From assembly GCA_019671005.1 (NCBI GenBank), contig CM033752.1:18980969-19044968 (forward strand): a stretch of DNA of 64,000 nt. Direction: 5' to 3'. This DNA comes from Hibiscus mutabilis (lineage: Eukaryota > Streptophyta > Magnoliopsida > Malvales > Malvaceae). Within the stretch, counting starts at the first letter, position 1; each line of letters opens with the position of its first letter. Below, one piece after another: positions 22,881 through 34,139 of the stretch. A program made the translations under genes and the position numbers. The notes under the pieces were generated by a model, which saw only the letters and a list, made by a program, of their open reading frames with translations, was not told where the DNA came from and ran no database searches.

Positions 22881-23515
22881 CCTTAATATAATAAAAAGAG
22901 AAACTAAGCTGACTCAAAGAAACGTTATGGTCTGTCATACTACCATGATGCAATTCCTCCGAAATCCTAGCATGTGCCTCTAAAAATCTGTAGCATTCGA
23001 AAGTAGTGTCCTATGACAACTTTATCACTGTAAAAGCAGCGAGATTGCCCCCACTAGGGGTGATCAAAACTCGATTCCACTCAAACAATTGAATAATTTG
23101 ACTCGACTCGATGCAAAATAATCTTTGTTTTGACTCGACTCGTAACTTCATAAACTCGACTCAAAAAAACTTCAAACAAAGTTTGATTTATAAAATGGAA
23201 ATTTGAATAACTCAGAATTTTCAGTAATTAGTTTATCAGCTTTCAAGTTTGATTCGATTTCCTCAATTCTTTCCGATATATTATGTATTGTTGAAATAAT
23301 ACGATAAATTGTTAACTTTGAGCCATATTTTCTATGGGCAAAGGTAGGGATTCAAATGATAAATTTATTGGTTCATATTCTACTCCATGAGACCTTTTAC
23401 AACGGTATCTCATATGTTCAACCAATTTCTACTCCATGAGACCTTTACAATGGTGTCTCATATGCTCAAAATGGTTGAGTGATGAATGAGAAATTGATGC
23501 TCAAAGTAAGGTACT
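22881..23515. other. Spacer with short duplications, no gene recognised
   Basis: Contains a GGGGTGATCAAAACTCGATTC sequence at about 23057, like one terminus of plant MITE or hAT families (other end not found). A tandem duplication of about 57 bp follows, with CTCCATGAGACCTTTTAC near 23382 and CTCCATGAGACCTTTAC near 23431. I see no coding sequence. Confidence 0.5.
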
Positions 23516-24461
23516 TGTTAATTGTGAAAGGAAAATAAAAAACCCTTATCCCACATTGGTAGGATAACAAGCATGAGAAGTGTTTACATACACTAACCCA
23601 CTTCCTTGTCATTAAATGACTTGAGTTGAAACTGTGTCTTGCGCACAGGCGTAGGGGGTGCGAATCAAAGCTCATCGAACCCATTCGGGTTGGGGAAGCA
23701 CCTGCAAGACGTGGGTGACTTGATGTATGGACCGGTCAGGACTTTTTGGGCCTACATATTTTACCCACTTCGAATTAAATTTTTCTTTAAAAATGGTATA
23801 TCTTTTTTTAATATTCCTAATTAAAAGGGATAATTTATGGTTTTCTTCAATTCGGATATTAAAGAGGTAACAACTGCAATTTAAAGAAATATATCCGTTT
23901 AAATATGGTATTAATTGATAATTTCTAAATTGAATCAGACACAGAATTAATGACCATTAATTTAGAATATTTCATTTCCATTATTTTTCTCCTTGAATCC
24001 CCTATAAATATTGTGCCAATCTTCAAGGTTGAGACAAAACTCAAAATCTTTTCTTCTCTAGTGTTTTCGATGGTGGACAAAGTAAAGAGAAAAGTTCGTG
24101 ATCTCTATAGCCGTGCTACTGTAGCTGGTCATCCCGTTGTTATATCCTGGGAGACAAACGACTGACGAACTCAAGCACTCCAGAGTAGGCAAAATTTGTC
24201 TTAAGAAAACTGCATACCTGTAAGCCTCAACACGTTTCCTCATGTTTTTGGGTTGAATCAAAAGTTTGTTTCTCCTTACTAATGTAATTCTATTAATTAA
24301 TAACAATTCCTTTTCCTTTTATCTCTTCGAATTTTTATAATTGTAACAATCTTAAGATAGACTTCTTTTACCTCTCTTCCGATCCGAAACAATTTGAAAA
24401 TCTTTGTGAGATCAAGATAGAAAACAAATTCATTTTCAGGATTTATATTGCCGTTTCAACA
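23516..24461 (+). mobile_element. Possible 5' LTR of copia element A
   Basis: The region upstream of the gag start of element A begins TGTTAATTG and ends GTTTCAACA, a plausible TGTT/AACA terminal pair. It has a TATA-like CTATAAATA (24002-24010) in the middle, as expected of a U3-R boundary. No clear tRNA-iMet primer binding site follows (GGTTTGCTTAATC is seen instead) and no second LTR is in the window, so the boundaries are tentative. Confidence 0.4.
24003..24010 (+). promoter_or_regulatory. TATA box candidate, element A LTR
   Basis: TATAAATA within the candidate 5' LTR of copia element A, about 620 bp upstream of the gag start. Confidence 0.4.
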
Positions 24462-24627
24462 GGTTTGCTTAATCTTAAAGTGGACAAATCTATTTAAAAA
24501 AATTTCATTAACAGTAATAGTGGTTACTGACTTTGTACGACATCAAAATCAAAGATAAACGAGAATTAATTTTCTATTTATTGGAATTAATCTAATTCTG
24601 ATTCTGTTTCTTTTTTTAATAGAACAA

Positions 24628-24958
24628 TGACTATGGGAGATTCTAACGATTCACCCAAATCGACCACTAAGTGTTGATCTCGGGGTAGACTTTGAATCAA
24701 GCTCTGAATCTGACCCCACTAGTAGTGGCAGTGAGCCCTAATAAGAAGCTGGCAAAATTCTGTAGAGAGAATTTCAAAACATGACAACAGAAGATGTTGT
24801 TCTATGGTAACATGTTGAACTTGGCAAAATTTTTGAAGGAAGATCCTCCAGTTATTAAACCACGATAGGGAGAAGAGGAGGTGGATTATATCACTGCCTT
24901 CAATATCACTGAAGCTTGGAAGAACTCTAGCTTCCTATGCCAGAATTAGATCCTTAAC
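24628..24958 (+). pseudogene. Ty1/copia element A gag, 5' part, interrupted by element B
   Basis: Starts with ATG at 24628 after an AT-rich leader and runs to the TTAAC insertion site. Frameshifts and stops are frequent, but the last stretch (near 24890-24955, IT.FNITEAWKNSSFL-like in shifting frames) is the conserved copia gag sequence. It continues directly at 50424 on the far side of element B. The two halves therefore belong to one gag, split by a 25-kb nested insertion. No function is expected. Confidence 0.65.
24954..24958. repeat. TSD TTAAC of element B, left copy
   Basis: TTAAC directly before the 5' LTR of element B, repeated at 50419-50423 directly after its 3' LTR. Confidence 0.85.
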
Positions 24959-25978
24959 CGTTGAGATATTTGATTTTGATATAACTTAATTGAAAAAAAT
25001 TTTTGGACTTAAACAAATTTGCAAAAATATTTTAAAAGTCCGTTAACTTAAAAAATATGTTTGAAAGGTTTTCAAAGGTTTTTTGACAAGTTTAAAATGA
25101 TTTTAAATTACCAAAGTGTCAAAAATAGGCACTGAGTACCAATACAGTTTGACCTATATCGACATTCAGAAAAGCATGTACCAGTACAGCTAAGCTGTGT
25201 ATTGATACACTTCCTTATCCCCAACAGTCTGATTTTCCATTAGCCAAAAACTGTACCGGTACAGCTTGGCCGTACCTATATGTGAGAAGGTGTACCAATA
25301 CACTTATATAGTGTACCAGTATCCAATGTTAAATTTTCCCTACGATTCTTTCTTCTTTGAGGCAAGTACTAATACACTTGCACGTGTACCGATATGCCCT
25401 ACTCCGAAAGTGCATTTAATCCTAGAAATAAAGTCCTCAATGGCTCTAAATCAACCCCAACGACTAGTAACGGCCACAAACTCCTTAGAGGGTTTAAAAG
25501 ACTTCTTCAAGCAGCCATGTGATAACAAGAAACATCTTGTCAACATTCATGTATTGAGAAATCAAGTTTTGTGCTTAAATTGTCATATTTCTTGTAGAAA
25601 ACTAAGCCAAATTGTCATATTTGCTCAAGTGTTTAGGATTTTGGGTGAGAACTTAATATTGCAAACATATTTTTCTTATGAGGTTTTCCTTTGTTTGCCA
25701 ATTTGTATTTTCTCTTTGAGAGTGATAGACAAGACTTTGGGGCATAAGTCTTGGGTTGCAAAGGTTATCTCCTTGAACCTAGAAAAAGGGAAAAATTAGT
25801 GAATTTTTGGAAAATTCTTAGTGGGAAAGCTAAGATAGTGTAGGTAGACTTGGTTTAGAAGTCGAACCACTATAAATCCTTGTGTCAAATTTTAAATTCT
25901 AATTGCTTCCACCATTTCCACTCAAAGGCAAATTCACTCCCCTCTTGGAGGAATTCAGTTGATCGTTCAATCTCAACA
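24959..25978 (+). mobile_element. 5' LTR of copia element B (SIRE-like), 1020 bp
   Basis: Runs from CGTTGAGATATTTG (terminal TG changed to CG) to TCTCAACA, the complementary terminus, followed by a tRNA-iMet primer binding site. It matches the 3' LTR at 49114-50418. It carries GTACCGATAC-like motifs at 25130-25400 and a TTTAAAAG TATA-like site near 25493. The long open frame at 25266-25799 in this LTR is not conserved in the 3' LTR and is not considered a gene. Confidence 0.85.
25130..25400 (+). repeat. TACCGATAC-like motif cluster in the 5' LTR of element B
   Basis: About ten degenerate copies of the 10-mer (GTACCAATAC, GTACCAGTAC, GTACCGGTAC, GTACCGATAT and similar), upstream of the TATA-like TTTAAAAG. 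The 3' LTR has the matching cluster at 49280-49530. The motif is the same as in the unrelated gypsy LTRs at the left of the window. Confidence 0.7.
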
Positions 25979-25979
25979 A

Positions 25980-25992
25980 TTGGTATCAGAGC
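25980..25992 (+). other. primer binding site (tRNA-iMet), element B
   Basis: TTGGTATCAGAGC one base after the LTR end; complementary to initiator tRNA-Met. Confidence 0.85.
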
Positions 25993-26066
25993 TTTATCTC
26001 TACATCGGATTAACATCCTAGAGTTGATCCTTGAAGTGGTTAACCTTTCTACATCAACTAGAGATA

Positions 26067-27530
26067 ATGGTGCAATCCATCAACAAGCCTCCATACTTCA
26101 ATGGTGTCAACTACTCATATTGGTACAATAGGATGATGTTCTTCATCAAAGCCAATGACTATCGTCTTTGGGATACAGTTCTTGATGGGCTGTTCGTTCC
26201 TTAAAGAATTAAGGCAGAATGGAAAGTGAAAGATCGAAAGAAGATGCAACTCAACGATAAAGCTATGCACATCTTATTTTGTGCACTTGGACCCGATGAG
26301 TATGCAATGACATCTTCTTGCTCGAGTGCCAAGGAGATTTGGGACAAGCTTAAAGTCACTCAAAAGGAACCAATGAAGTAAAGAAGACCAAGATTGGTCT
26401 TCTCAACCTTAAATAAGAGAACTTTAAGATAGACTCAAAAGACGACATCTAAGTTATGTTCGATCGATTCTCCACCATTGTGAATGGACTTAAAGGATTC
26501 AGAGAGATGATCCCGGTAGACAAGCTTGTGAGGAAGTTAATTTACTCACTTCCCGATATTGAACTCCAAAAAGACTGCCATAATAGAAGCAAAGAACTTA
26601 AAGACGCTCAAGCTTAACGAGCTAATGGGATCTTTGCTAACCCATGAAATGATGATGTCAAAAGGGAAAAAGAAATAAGACCAAGGAATTAAATACTTGA
26701 ATGTTGCTCTTAAATCCTCCAGAAGCCAACAAAAAGATTCAAGTGTAGAGGATAGTGAAGAAGAAAAGATGGCCAAGCTCTTCAAGAAGTTCACACGATT
26801 CATGAAACAAGAAAAGGAAGAAGTAAGACATCAATCAAGAATAAAGAGGATGGATCCCATCATATGCTTCACGCGTAAGAAGCCGAGGCACACCAAGTAT
26901 GATTGCCCTCGTTTAAAAAAGAAGAGATCAAGCCATAAGATAAAGGTATTAGTTGCTACATGGAGTGATGAAGAAAACTCCACCGACGATGAGGTAGCCA
27001 ACCTGTCTCATGGCCATCAAAGAAGATTCAAGGGTAACTTCTAATTCATCTACTTCAATTTCATATAAATTTGGTGAATTACAAGATGCCTATGATGAGG
27101 TGGTTTTAGAGTTTAAAAACTACATTTTGAAAAATAAGAAAATGGTCTCAAATCTGAAAATTCAAAATGATTTGATTTCTAAAACCAAAAATGAACTTGA
27201 AGCAAAGCTCAATGAGTTTGAACAAAAGACTGTTGATTTACAAAATTTGCTTCAACAAGTTCGAAAAGATCGTCAAAGAGAAATTGATGATCTTAAGAAA
27301 GAAAAAGATTTGATTTACAAAAGTTTTGAAAATAAAAATAAAAATTTTGTTAAATCAAATTTTATGTTAGAAAATCTAGTTCCCCTAGATTTTTTTTTAA
27401 AGGCCAAATGGTTACGAACATTTGGTTCCCTAAGGGACTAATTTGTTCAAACAAAAGGGAAGAAATTGAAAAATAAATTCCTTACGAGACTAAGTTATTT
27501 AGGACTAATGTCATTGGATCCAAAGCAATT
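26067..27530 (+). pseudogene. Ty1/copia element B gag (degenerate, SIRE-like)
   Basis: Begins MVQSINKPPYFNGVNYSYW (ATG at 26067), the N-terminal signature of the copia Gag/UBN2 family. It continues with several stops and frameshifts. A zinc knuckle at 26865-26906 has the second cysteine changed to arginine (C-F-T-R..H..C). Downstream a frameshifted 143-residue stretch (27010-27441) is a lysine/glutamate-rich coiled coil, as in SIRE-type Gag C-termini. The sequence ends near the WIPKIT-like motif (about 27520) that normally precedes the protease, after which homology to pol stops. The element therefore lacks protease, integrase and RT and was non-autonomous or internally deleted. Confidence 0.8.
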
Positions 27531-27544
27531 TGGATACCAAAAAT

Positions 27545-28065
27545 TACTTGATTGTCTACTTATAGGTGTGTTTGAGAATTGATGAGCAAAGTCAAATTTT
27601 GGAAGCTCTTGACACACAAGGGAGAAGGACACTTGAAGAAGGAGATGATTAACATCCTACCTTGGTTCAAGTGGTAAAATCTAGTTTCGTGCAATTTGCT
27701 TGATCATGCATGCATTTTTTTATTTTTGATGATGATCTAAGCATGTTTGTGTGACTCCATGTTGTGCCTAATTGGATATAATTAGGGGCTCTCAATTGCA
27801 TGAGTTACATGTTTTTGGCCTTTTATGCTCATATCTATGTTTTTGGCCTTAAACTTGTAATGTTTGGTTGAATTTGGTGAAATTCATGCCTTCTATGTTT
27901 TAAATGTTGTGTTTTTGAGAAACATGTGTAGAAATATGATCAAAATGTGTATCTAGGACTCAATAGAACCTTTGAATGAACTTAAAAATAAGTTATAAGT
28001 CATTTTTAAGTTTTTTGCTGTATTTTTACCAGTTTAGCGCATTCGGTATCGGTATAACCCATACC
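27545..28065 (+). other. Non-coding 3' internal region of element B, left half
   Basis: TG-rich and AT-rich DNA between the gag remnant and the Ogre-like insertion. No pol motif. Near its end it has GGTATCGGTAT, another copy of the dispersed 10-mer. It resumes beyond the Ogre-like element at 48529. Confidence 0.6.
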
Positions 28066-28070
28066 ATACC
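28066..28070. repeat. TSD ATACC of the Ogre-like element, left copy
   Basis: ATACC directly before TGTAGTAGC; repeated at 48420-48424 after the 3' LTR and a third time at 48524-48528. Confidence 0.85.
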
Positions 28071-30318
28071 TGTAGTAGCTCATTTTAGTTCGGGCCTTTT
28101 AAGCCCAATAAAATACAAACCCTACAAACCCATTTTATACCTATGCCAAATCTAGTAACCCGTCTAATTAAACCCAGATTATAACCCATTACAAACTAAA
28201 TACTCGTTTCCATAACCCAGGCCCATAATCTGACCCATTAACCTAAATTACCCAATATACTCATTAATTAAAAAATAACCTAAAAATACCCTAATTGCCC
28301 TTAACCCTATCTAACCCAAATCCTTATCCTATGTCAGCCACCGCCGCCCCTTTACCCAATCTCTTCGCGCATGGCCGCCACGCGCGGCTCTTCCCTTGCC
28401 CCATGGCTGCCACACATCAACCACCCGCCATCTCCACCGCCCGCCGCACTGCTCTACCGCCCAGAGTCGTACTTCAGACCTGCAAAACAAGGTCAAATCA
28501 CATCTACAAATAATTATTTTTTATATGTAATTCAGGTATAAAACCCATTCAAACATACAATGTAATGGGCAGTTTTTTTCGGGAATAAAAAGAGAGTTCA
28601 GATTAAATAATAAGAGTTTTTTCGAATCAAAACAAAATAAAAAACGATTCTTTTGAATCAAAAATAGAGAAAAAAAGGAAAAATTGAATCAAAAACAAGG
28701 GGGAAAAGGTATAAATATATATATATATATAACAAAAAAAACTTTTAATGTTTTGTAGATCCAGGCAACTAGGGTGGGATTTGAGTGAAACGAACCTCAG
28801 ATTTGGGCTTGGGAGCTGAAACCAGACCTTTTGGATTTCTTCCATACCCTCCGGCCACCGCAGACGGCAACGGCCGGTGGCGGATCCCTCGGTGGCCCTG
28901 TACTAGACGTCAGAGAGTGAGGGAGAGGAGTTAAGAGAGTTCATAAATTTTTTTTGATATCAGATTAAAATGGCCTTTTTTGGGATTAAACGGGTATTTA
29001 AGGCTACGCCAAAACGACGTCATTTTGGTGCCGGCCGTTAAGGCCCAAAACGACGTCGTTTTGATATCCAACCAGTTGCACCGACCCGACTCAGCCATAC
29101 GACCCGCGCGTTTATGAAAAAAGGGGAAATTATGCCAGCGGTCCTTTTGCATGGTATAATAGCTTAGTCCGCCCTTGCAAGTTTCAATTGAGTTTCAATT
29201 TGGCCACTAGATTCGATTTTTTATCCGACTCCAAAGAAGAAATTATGCATGAATTCCCTCCGCTTCTGTATCCTTGCAATTCAGCCTTTTAATTTCGTTT
29301 TTATTTCATTTTAGTCTTTGTTTTCAATTTCTTTTTATTTTATTTTAGCCATTATTATTAATATTATTATTTTTATTTTTATTATTATTATATTATTATT
29401 TTTATTATTATAATTAGTATTATGTACTATTATTATTACATATTTTTGTTATTATTATTATTAGTATATATTATTATTATATGTACATATATTTTATTTT
29501 CTTAGTATATATAATATATTTTATATTCATATACATGCATATATTATTATATTATGTATATATATTATTAGGTATATTAATATATATTATTTATTATTAT
29601 TATTACATTAAATTATTACTATTGTTATTATATTAAATAATTACTATTATAATTATATGTTTCATATTATTATTACTATAATTTTCATTTTGCTATACCT
29701 ATATACCAATTTTATACTATTATCGTTATCGTTATTATTTACGTAATATTTATAATTTAATATATATATCTGTATATATCTTGTACATTTTTTCCTTTTT
29801 GGGGAGTATCGTGAAAAACGTATCTCGAATGTAAGAGGTGCCGCTTCCCGTTAATCTCTATCGTAAAATATCATTTTAAGCCTTAAATTATAATTTTCAA
29901 AGAACGTTCCATTCGTTCGGGAATCTAACAGAAATTATACCCCGGGTGTAGGGGTGTAAATTCTTTTCACGCATATTCTTTCAAATATTTTTAGGGGATT
30001 GCAAATTTTAAATCAAATTTGAATTCTTAATTTCCCTTATTAAGACAATATATAATCGATCAGGTACCAATTTTGGACGTTGTGGGGGTGCTCACCCTTC
30101 CCCACACGTACCTAACTCCCGAACTTGTTTTTCTAGTTTTGCATACCAAAACTCGTTTTTTAATAAAATGACATAAAAACAGGTTTTATTAAAATAACTG
30201 GGTTTTCAGGTGATCCAATCTCACCTAAATAAAATGATTGGTGCCAACTACATCCAAAACCAAATTTTTTCGTAAGAACGCGTCAAGCACCCAGCCGCGG
30301 CGCAGGGCCGTTGTTACA
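28071..30318 (+). mobile_element. 5' LTR of Tat/Ogre-like Ty3/gypsy element, 2248 bp
   Basis: Runs from TGTAGTAGCTC to GGGCCGTTGTTACA, followed by the primer binding site. It matches the 3' LTR at 46185-48419. Features in order: a proline-rich-looking GC block (28310-28470), a purine-rich GAGAGTGAGGGAGAGGAG, a CAAAACGACGTC palindromic block (near 29008 and 29047), a long ATT/TA-rich microsatellite-like tract (29341-29790), and the conserved GCTCACCCTTCCCCAC block near the 3' end. The open frame at 28295-28513 lies in the GC block and is also partly open in the 3' LTR, but it resembles no protein I know. Confidence 0.88.
29341..29790. repeat. ATT/TA-rich low-complexity tract in the Ogre-like LTR
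   Basis: Dominated by ATT and TA repeats; shared with the 3' LTR (47455-47880), so it is an old part of the LTR. It encodes only spurious I/Y-rich frames. Confidence 0.85.
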
Positions 30319-30321
30319 GCT

Positions 30322-30339
30322 TGGCGACTCTACTGGGGA
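30322..30339 (+). other. primer binding site, Ogre-like element
   Basis: TGGCGACTCTACTGGGGA three bases after the LTR end. This is the form of primer binding site found in Ogre-type elements, reported to pair with a tRNA-Arg (family knowledge; tRNA identity not verified here). Confidence 0.7.
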
Positions 30340-31476
30340 ACACATTTTTTTTAGAATCGAGCCACCGGTCGATTACTTTTTATCTTAACGAGTGGAGATT
30401 ATAAATTCGGTTCAATTTGTTTTGTTATTCTTTTTTTGACAATTTTTTTACAATAATTTTTTTAAATATTTCCCTGATTTTTTGCATATCATGAGCTCTA
30501 TGCCCGAGCTTCGTCCCTTTTAAGTGGGCGTGAGAAACTACGCCTTCGTGAGATATCGCCTCCGTGTAGAATAGTGGATCACTTCCAGGATACATCGGTA
30601 CCTTTGTCACCATGAGATCTTCATCTCTGCACAGACTTAGGGAAATGTATCCTCCCGAATCGATGTCCTAGCGACAATTCGGGTACCGTTACTCTAGAAC
30701 CTAAACCACATGTAATGAACCATAGCAACCCACCTTGACTAGAGCCATATCGAACCTCTGCCCATTTAGAGTGTCACCCGATAGGTGCATAGTAGAGAAT
30801 GTTGGGCGGTTAATTTCTTTCAATTATGCCCTTTAATTTCAGTATTTATTTGTTTATTTATTTATTCATTTCCTTTACGCAATAGAGTATGTTAGATACC
30901 ATGCCTATATTTATGCAACAAAGTATGCGGGTAGAAAGCATGTTTGGGTAGGACCTTTTTTCAAAAATTATGTTCGAGTAGAAAAGTATGCTCAGGTAGG
31001 TTGTATATTTTTACTTTTAAGTAATTAATGTTTATATTCAGCTTGATTATTTCATGCGTACTAACTGATTTTTGTTGTTGCTTATATTTTTTCTTTGTAT
31101 TGCATATTCAGGACATAAATAAAAATGTGTTGATTCACGAGCAATCTTCAATTTAGAACACTTTCATAATAGACAAAGGGTCACATGATCAGATAAAAAA
31201 TGATGCAGGCACAAGGTTACACATCAGACATACATGCCGAAACTCATAAATGAAATAGAAAAAATATCTGATGTAATGAGACCTTTTGTTAAATGAAAGT
31301 TGTCTCATGATGATCGTCTCAGGATCAATACCTCATTTCCATTCATGTTTACATTTAAGTTTTACATTGCATAAGCATAGCATTTCATCATATTGCATTC
31401 GTCATGGCATGTTCCTTGAACTTATTTTGACTTGGGAAAAGTCTTCATCCTTGACAGAAGCAGCAAGCTTGAATCC
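30340..31476 (+). other. Untranslated leader of the Ogre-like element
   Basis: About 1.1 kb between primer binding site and gag start, with many stops in all frames. A long leader before gag is usual in Tat/Ogre elements, some of which encode an extra ORF1 there; I see none here. Confidence 0.6.
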
Positions 31477-32890
31477 ATGAGCATGACTTCTCAACAATAC
31501 AAGATGAATGATTTAATCACTCGGGTAGATAAGATCGAATTGCTCTAGGAACAATTAGCCAAAACACAAGAAAAGATGATGGATAACGCAAATAAATTCC
31601 AAGAGGAAACAAGATAGCGAATGAATGAGCTAATAAGTATGGTGGCTACCATAACCAAAGCAAAGAGGTCGGGAGAAAACCCTTCCATGCAAATTGAGAC
31701 TGGAAATGCAAGCATGAATCGAAACTGTGACTTTGTAGAAGAAGATGTATTACCCGACGAAGAACAAGCTATCATCAACCAATACGAGATAGCTCGTACC
31801 GCCTCAGAGTGTCCTACCGGGGTGATGCTGGACAAGATTCAAGATTCTCTTTTGAAAATCTTATCTCATCCAGTGAAAAAGAGGTCGGATGAGAAGGAGT
31901 TACAAAATGAGGAAAAGATAAAGAGGACAAAGATATCGACTGTCTCGATGTCTAGACCAATACCTCAACAGAAACAAGATCAACTTTTGCCACAGTCTCA
32001 TCGATCACCAGCTAATCTCTCTTTCAATTATCAAGAAGGAAACAAAAAGACAAAGGACTTTCCTTTTAGACGTCTCCCATGCACATACAAGGAATTATTC
32101 TCCATGTTGCTAGAAAACCGGCTGGTTGCACCATTTTTTGTCAAACCTACACAACCATCTTACCCGAAGTGGTACGACGCTAATGCTTGATGTGATTATC
32201 ATGCAGGGAATGTAGGACACTCTATCGAGAACTGTATCGCTTTCAGAAAGCTTGTTGAAAAGTTTATAAAGATGGGGATCGTGAGATTTGACGACCCTGA
32301 TGAGCCGAGTACAATTGGAAATCTGTTACCCAATCATGCTGAGTTAGGAGTCAACGCAATCGTCAGCAATGGTAACAAGAGAATCAAAGCCAGTATCGAG
32401 GAGGTGAAGTCTCCGTTAAAGTGGGTTTGGCGAAAGATGGTCGAGATAAGCCTTGTGCAGCAAAGCTCAGAAGACATGAAGAAAGCCTCCAAAAATCGTT
32501 GCCCATACCATGGTAAAGGAAATCATGATATCCAAAACTGTGCAGAGTTCAGAGTTCTAGTTTAGAAATTCATCGACAACAAAGAGATGGAATTTTTCGA
32601 AGAAAGAAAATTAGAAGAGGTCAACTAGGAACCTATCGTTTTTCCTCGCCTATTTGAAACTGTTGAGTTAGGGGGGTCTATCCACCCTAAACATCTTACA
32701 GAAGATGAAGAGAGTGAGTTGGGAAGGATGCTGAAAGCGTTGGATATCAATGTTGTGACTACTAAAGCAAACGAATGTATCTAAGGGGAATTTGTCCTTA
32801 TACCCCTGGAACTGCTCGGAACAATGTTTAGGAATCTTCTAGAGTAATGTTCAGAACGCACTTGTTGCTCTTGCCCAAGTGCAAGCATAT
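31477..32890 (+). pseudogene. Ogre-like gag, one frame with seven stops
   Basis: From ATG 31477 a single reading frame runs without frameshift to about 32890. It is closed by seven in-frame stops: 31546 TAG, 31615 TAG, 32188 TGA, 32563 TAG, 32626 TAG, 32782 TAA and 32845 TAA. It contains two histidine/cysteine knuckle-like motifs, CDYHAGNVGHSIENC (just after 32190) and CPYHGKGNHDIQNC (near 32493), typical of Tat/Ogre Gag. Further on is the conserved E.ESELGRMLKALDI stretch (near 32707). All seven stops are reachable from CAG, CAA or CGA by one C-to-T change. The protease region expected next is missing. Confidence 0.85.
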
Positions 32891-33099
32891 GCTTACTGTC
32901 CTTATGTCAATAAAATAATACTTATTGAGTCCTATCTAGCAAACATTTTTTCTCATTATTTATTATTCTTATATACATTTATACCACAAATTACCCATTC
33001 CTGAAATTCATCTGTTCTATGAACATCATTATTCGTGTTAGGTCCCCTGACATCAACGTATAGAGCGACACTGAGACTGATCCGAAACCTATTTTTTTA

Positions 33100-34060
33100 G
33101 CAAGATATGTGTTTAGATGTACCTCAAAACTTTGAAGAAGATCAAGATTGTGATCCGTCTCCCGATCTGTTGAGGATGGTTGAGCAAGATGAAAAGTAAA
33201 TCTCGCCTCACCAAGAGTCAGTGGAAATTGTGAGCCTAGGAGATGAAAATGAAAAGAAAGAGACGAAGATCGGTACATACATCACCGCCAAAACAAAACA
33301 TGATTTGATAAAGCTCCTCCTAGAGTATAAAGATGTATTTTCATGGTCCTATCAAGACATGCCTAGATTGAGTACAGATGTGGTGGTACATAAACTCCCC
33401 ATAAAAAAGGACTGCAAGCCAGCCCAACGGAAGCTGTGAAGAATGGGACCCGATGAACTGCTGAAGAAAAAAAAGAGGTAAAAAAATAACATGACACCAA
33501 GTTCCTGCGAGAAGTCAAAAATTCAAAGGGAGTAGCTAATATAGTCCCTATTCCGAAGAAAGACAATAAAGTTTGAATGTGTGTCGATTACCGAGATTTG
33601 AATAAGGCCAGCCCGAAAGATAATTTTTCATCACCTCACATCGACACCATGGTTGATAATACAGTAAAACATTCTTTATTCTCCTTCATGGTTTTTTTCA
33701 GTTTACAACCACATAAGGATGTAACCTGATGACATGGGAAAAAACAAACGTAATGGAGAATGTTTTGTTATAAGGTGATGCCCTTTGGACTTAAAAATAC
33801 AGGGGCAGCATACCAACGAGCCATTTCGCTCTGTTCCATACACAAAGAAATTGAAGCGTATGTCGACAACATGATTGCCAAATCCTAAACAGGAGGAGAG
33901 TATGTCGCTGTCTTGAGGATATTGTATCAGTTAAAGTTAAATTCGACCAAATGCACCTTTGGGGTGGCATCAAAGAAGTTGATGGGTTTCATAGTCAGAG
34001 AAAGAGGCATTGAAATTGAGCCAGATAAGGTCAAAGCCATTCAGGATCTAACACCCCCAT
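33100..34060 (+). pseudogene. Ogre-like reverse transcriptase remnant
   Basis: Begins with the linker and the FSWSYQDMP and HKLPIKKDCKPAQRKL motifs (33340-33440) that open the RT of Tat/Ogre elements. A frameshift near 33480 follows, then FLREVKNSKGVANIVPIPKK, MCVDYRDLNKASPKDN (about 33577-33620), MPFGLKNTGAAYQRA (near 33780) and the catalytic box at about 33860. There the usual YVDD reads YVDN, so a catalytic aspartate is lost. Several further stops. RNase H is truncated after a short WNDECQKAFDKIKHYML stretch (34092-34140). Confidence 0.85.
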
Positions 34061-34139
34061 GAACTCGGAAGAAGCACAACCTAGCAGAATGGAATGATGA
34101 ATGCCAGAAAGCTTTTGACAAGATCAAGCACTACATGTT

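Noticed and set aside
25266..25799. Open frame of 177 residues in the 5' LTR of element B
   Set aside because: Lies inside an LTR; the homologous stretch of the 3' LTR (49343 onward) is broken and differs in frame; no known domain.
28295..28513. Proline/alanine-rich 72-residue frame in the Ogre-like 5' LTR
   Set aside because: GC-rich LTR block; the corresponding 3' LTR region has indels and no equivalent full frame.
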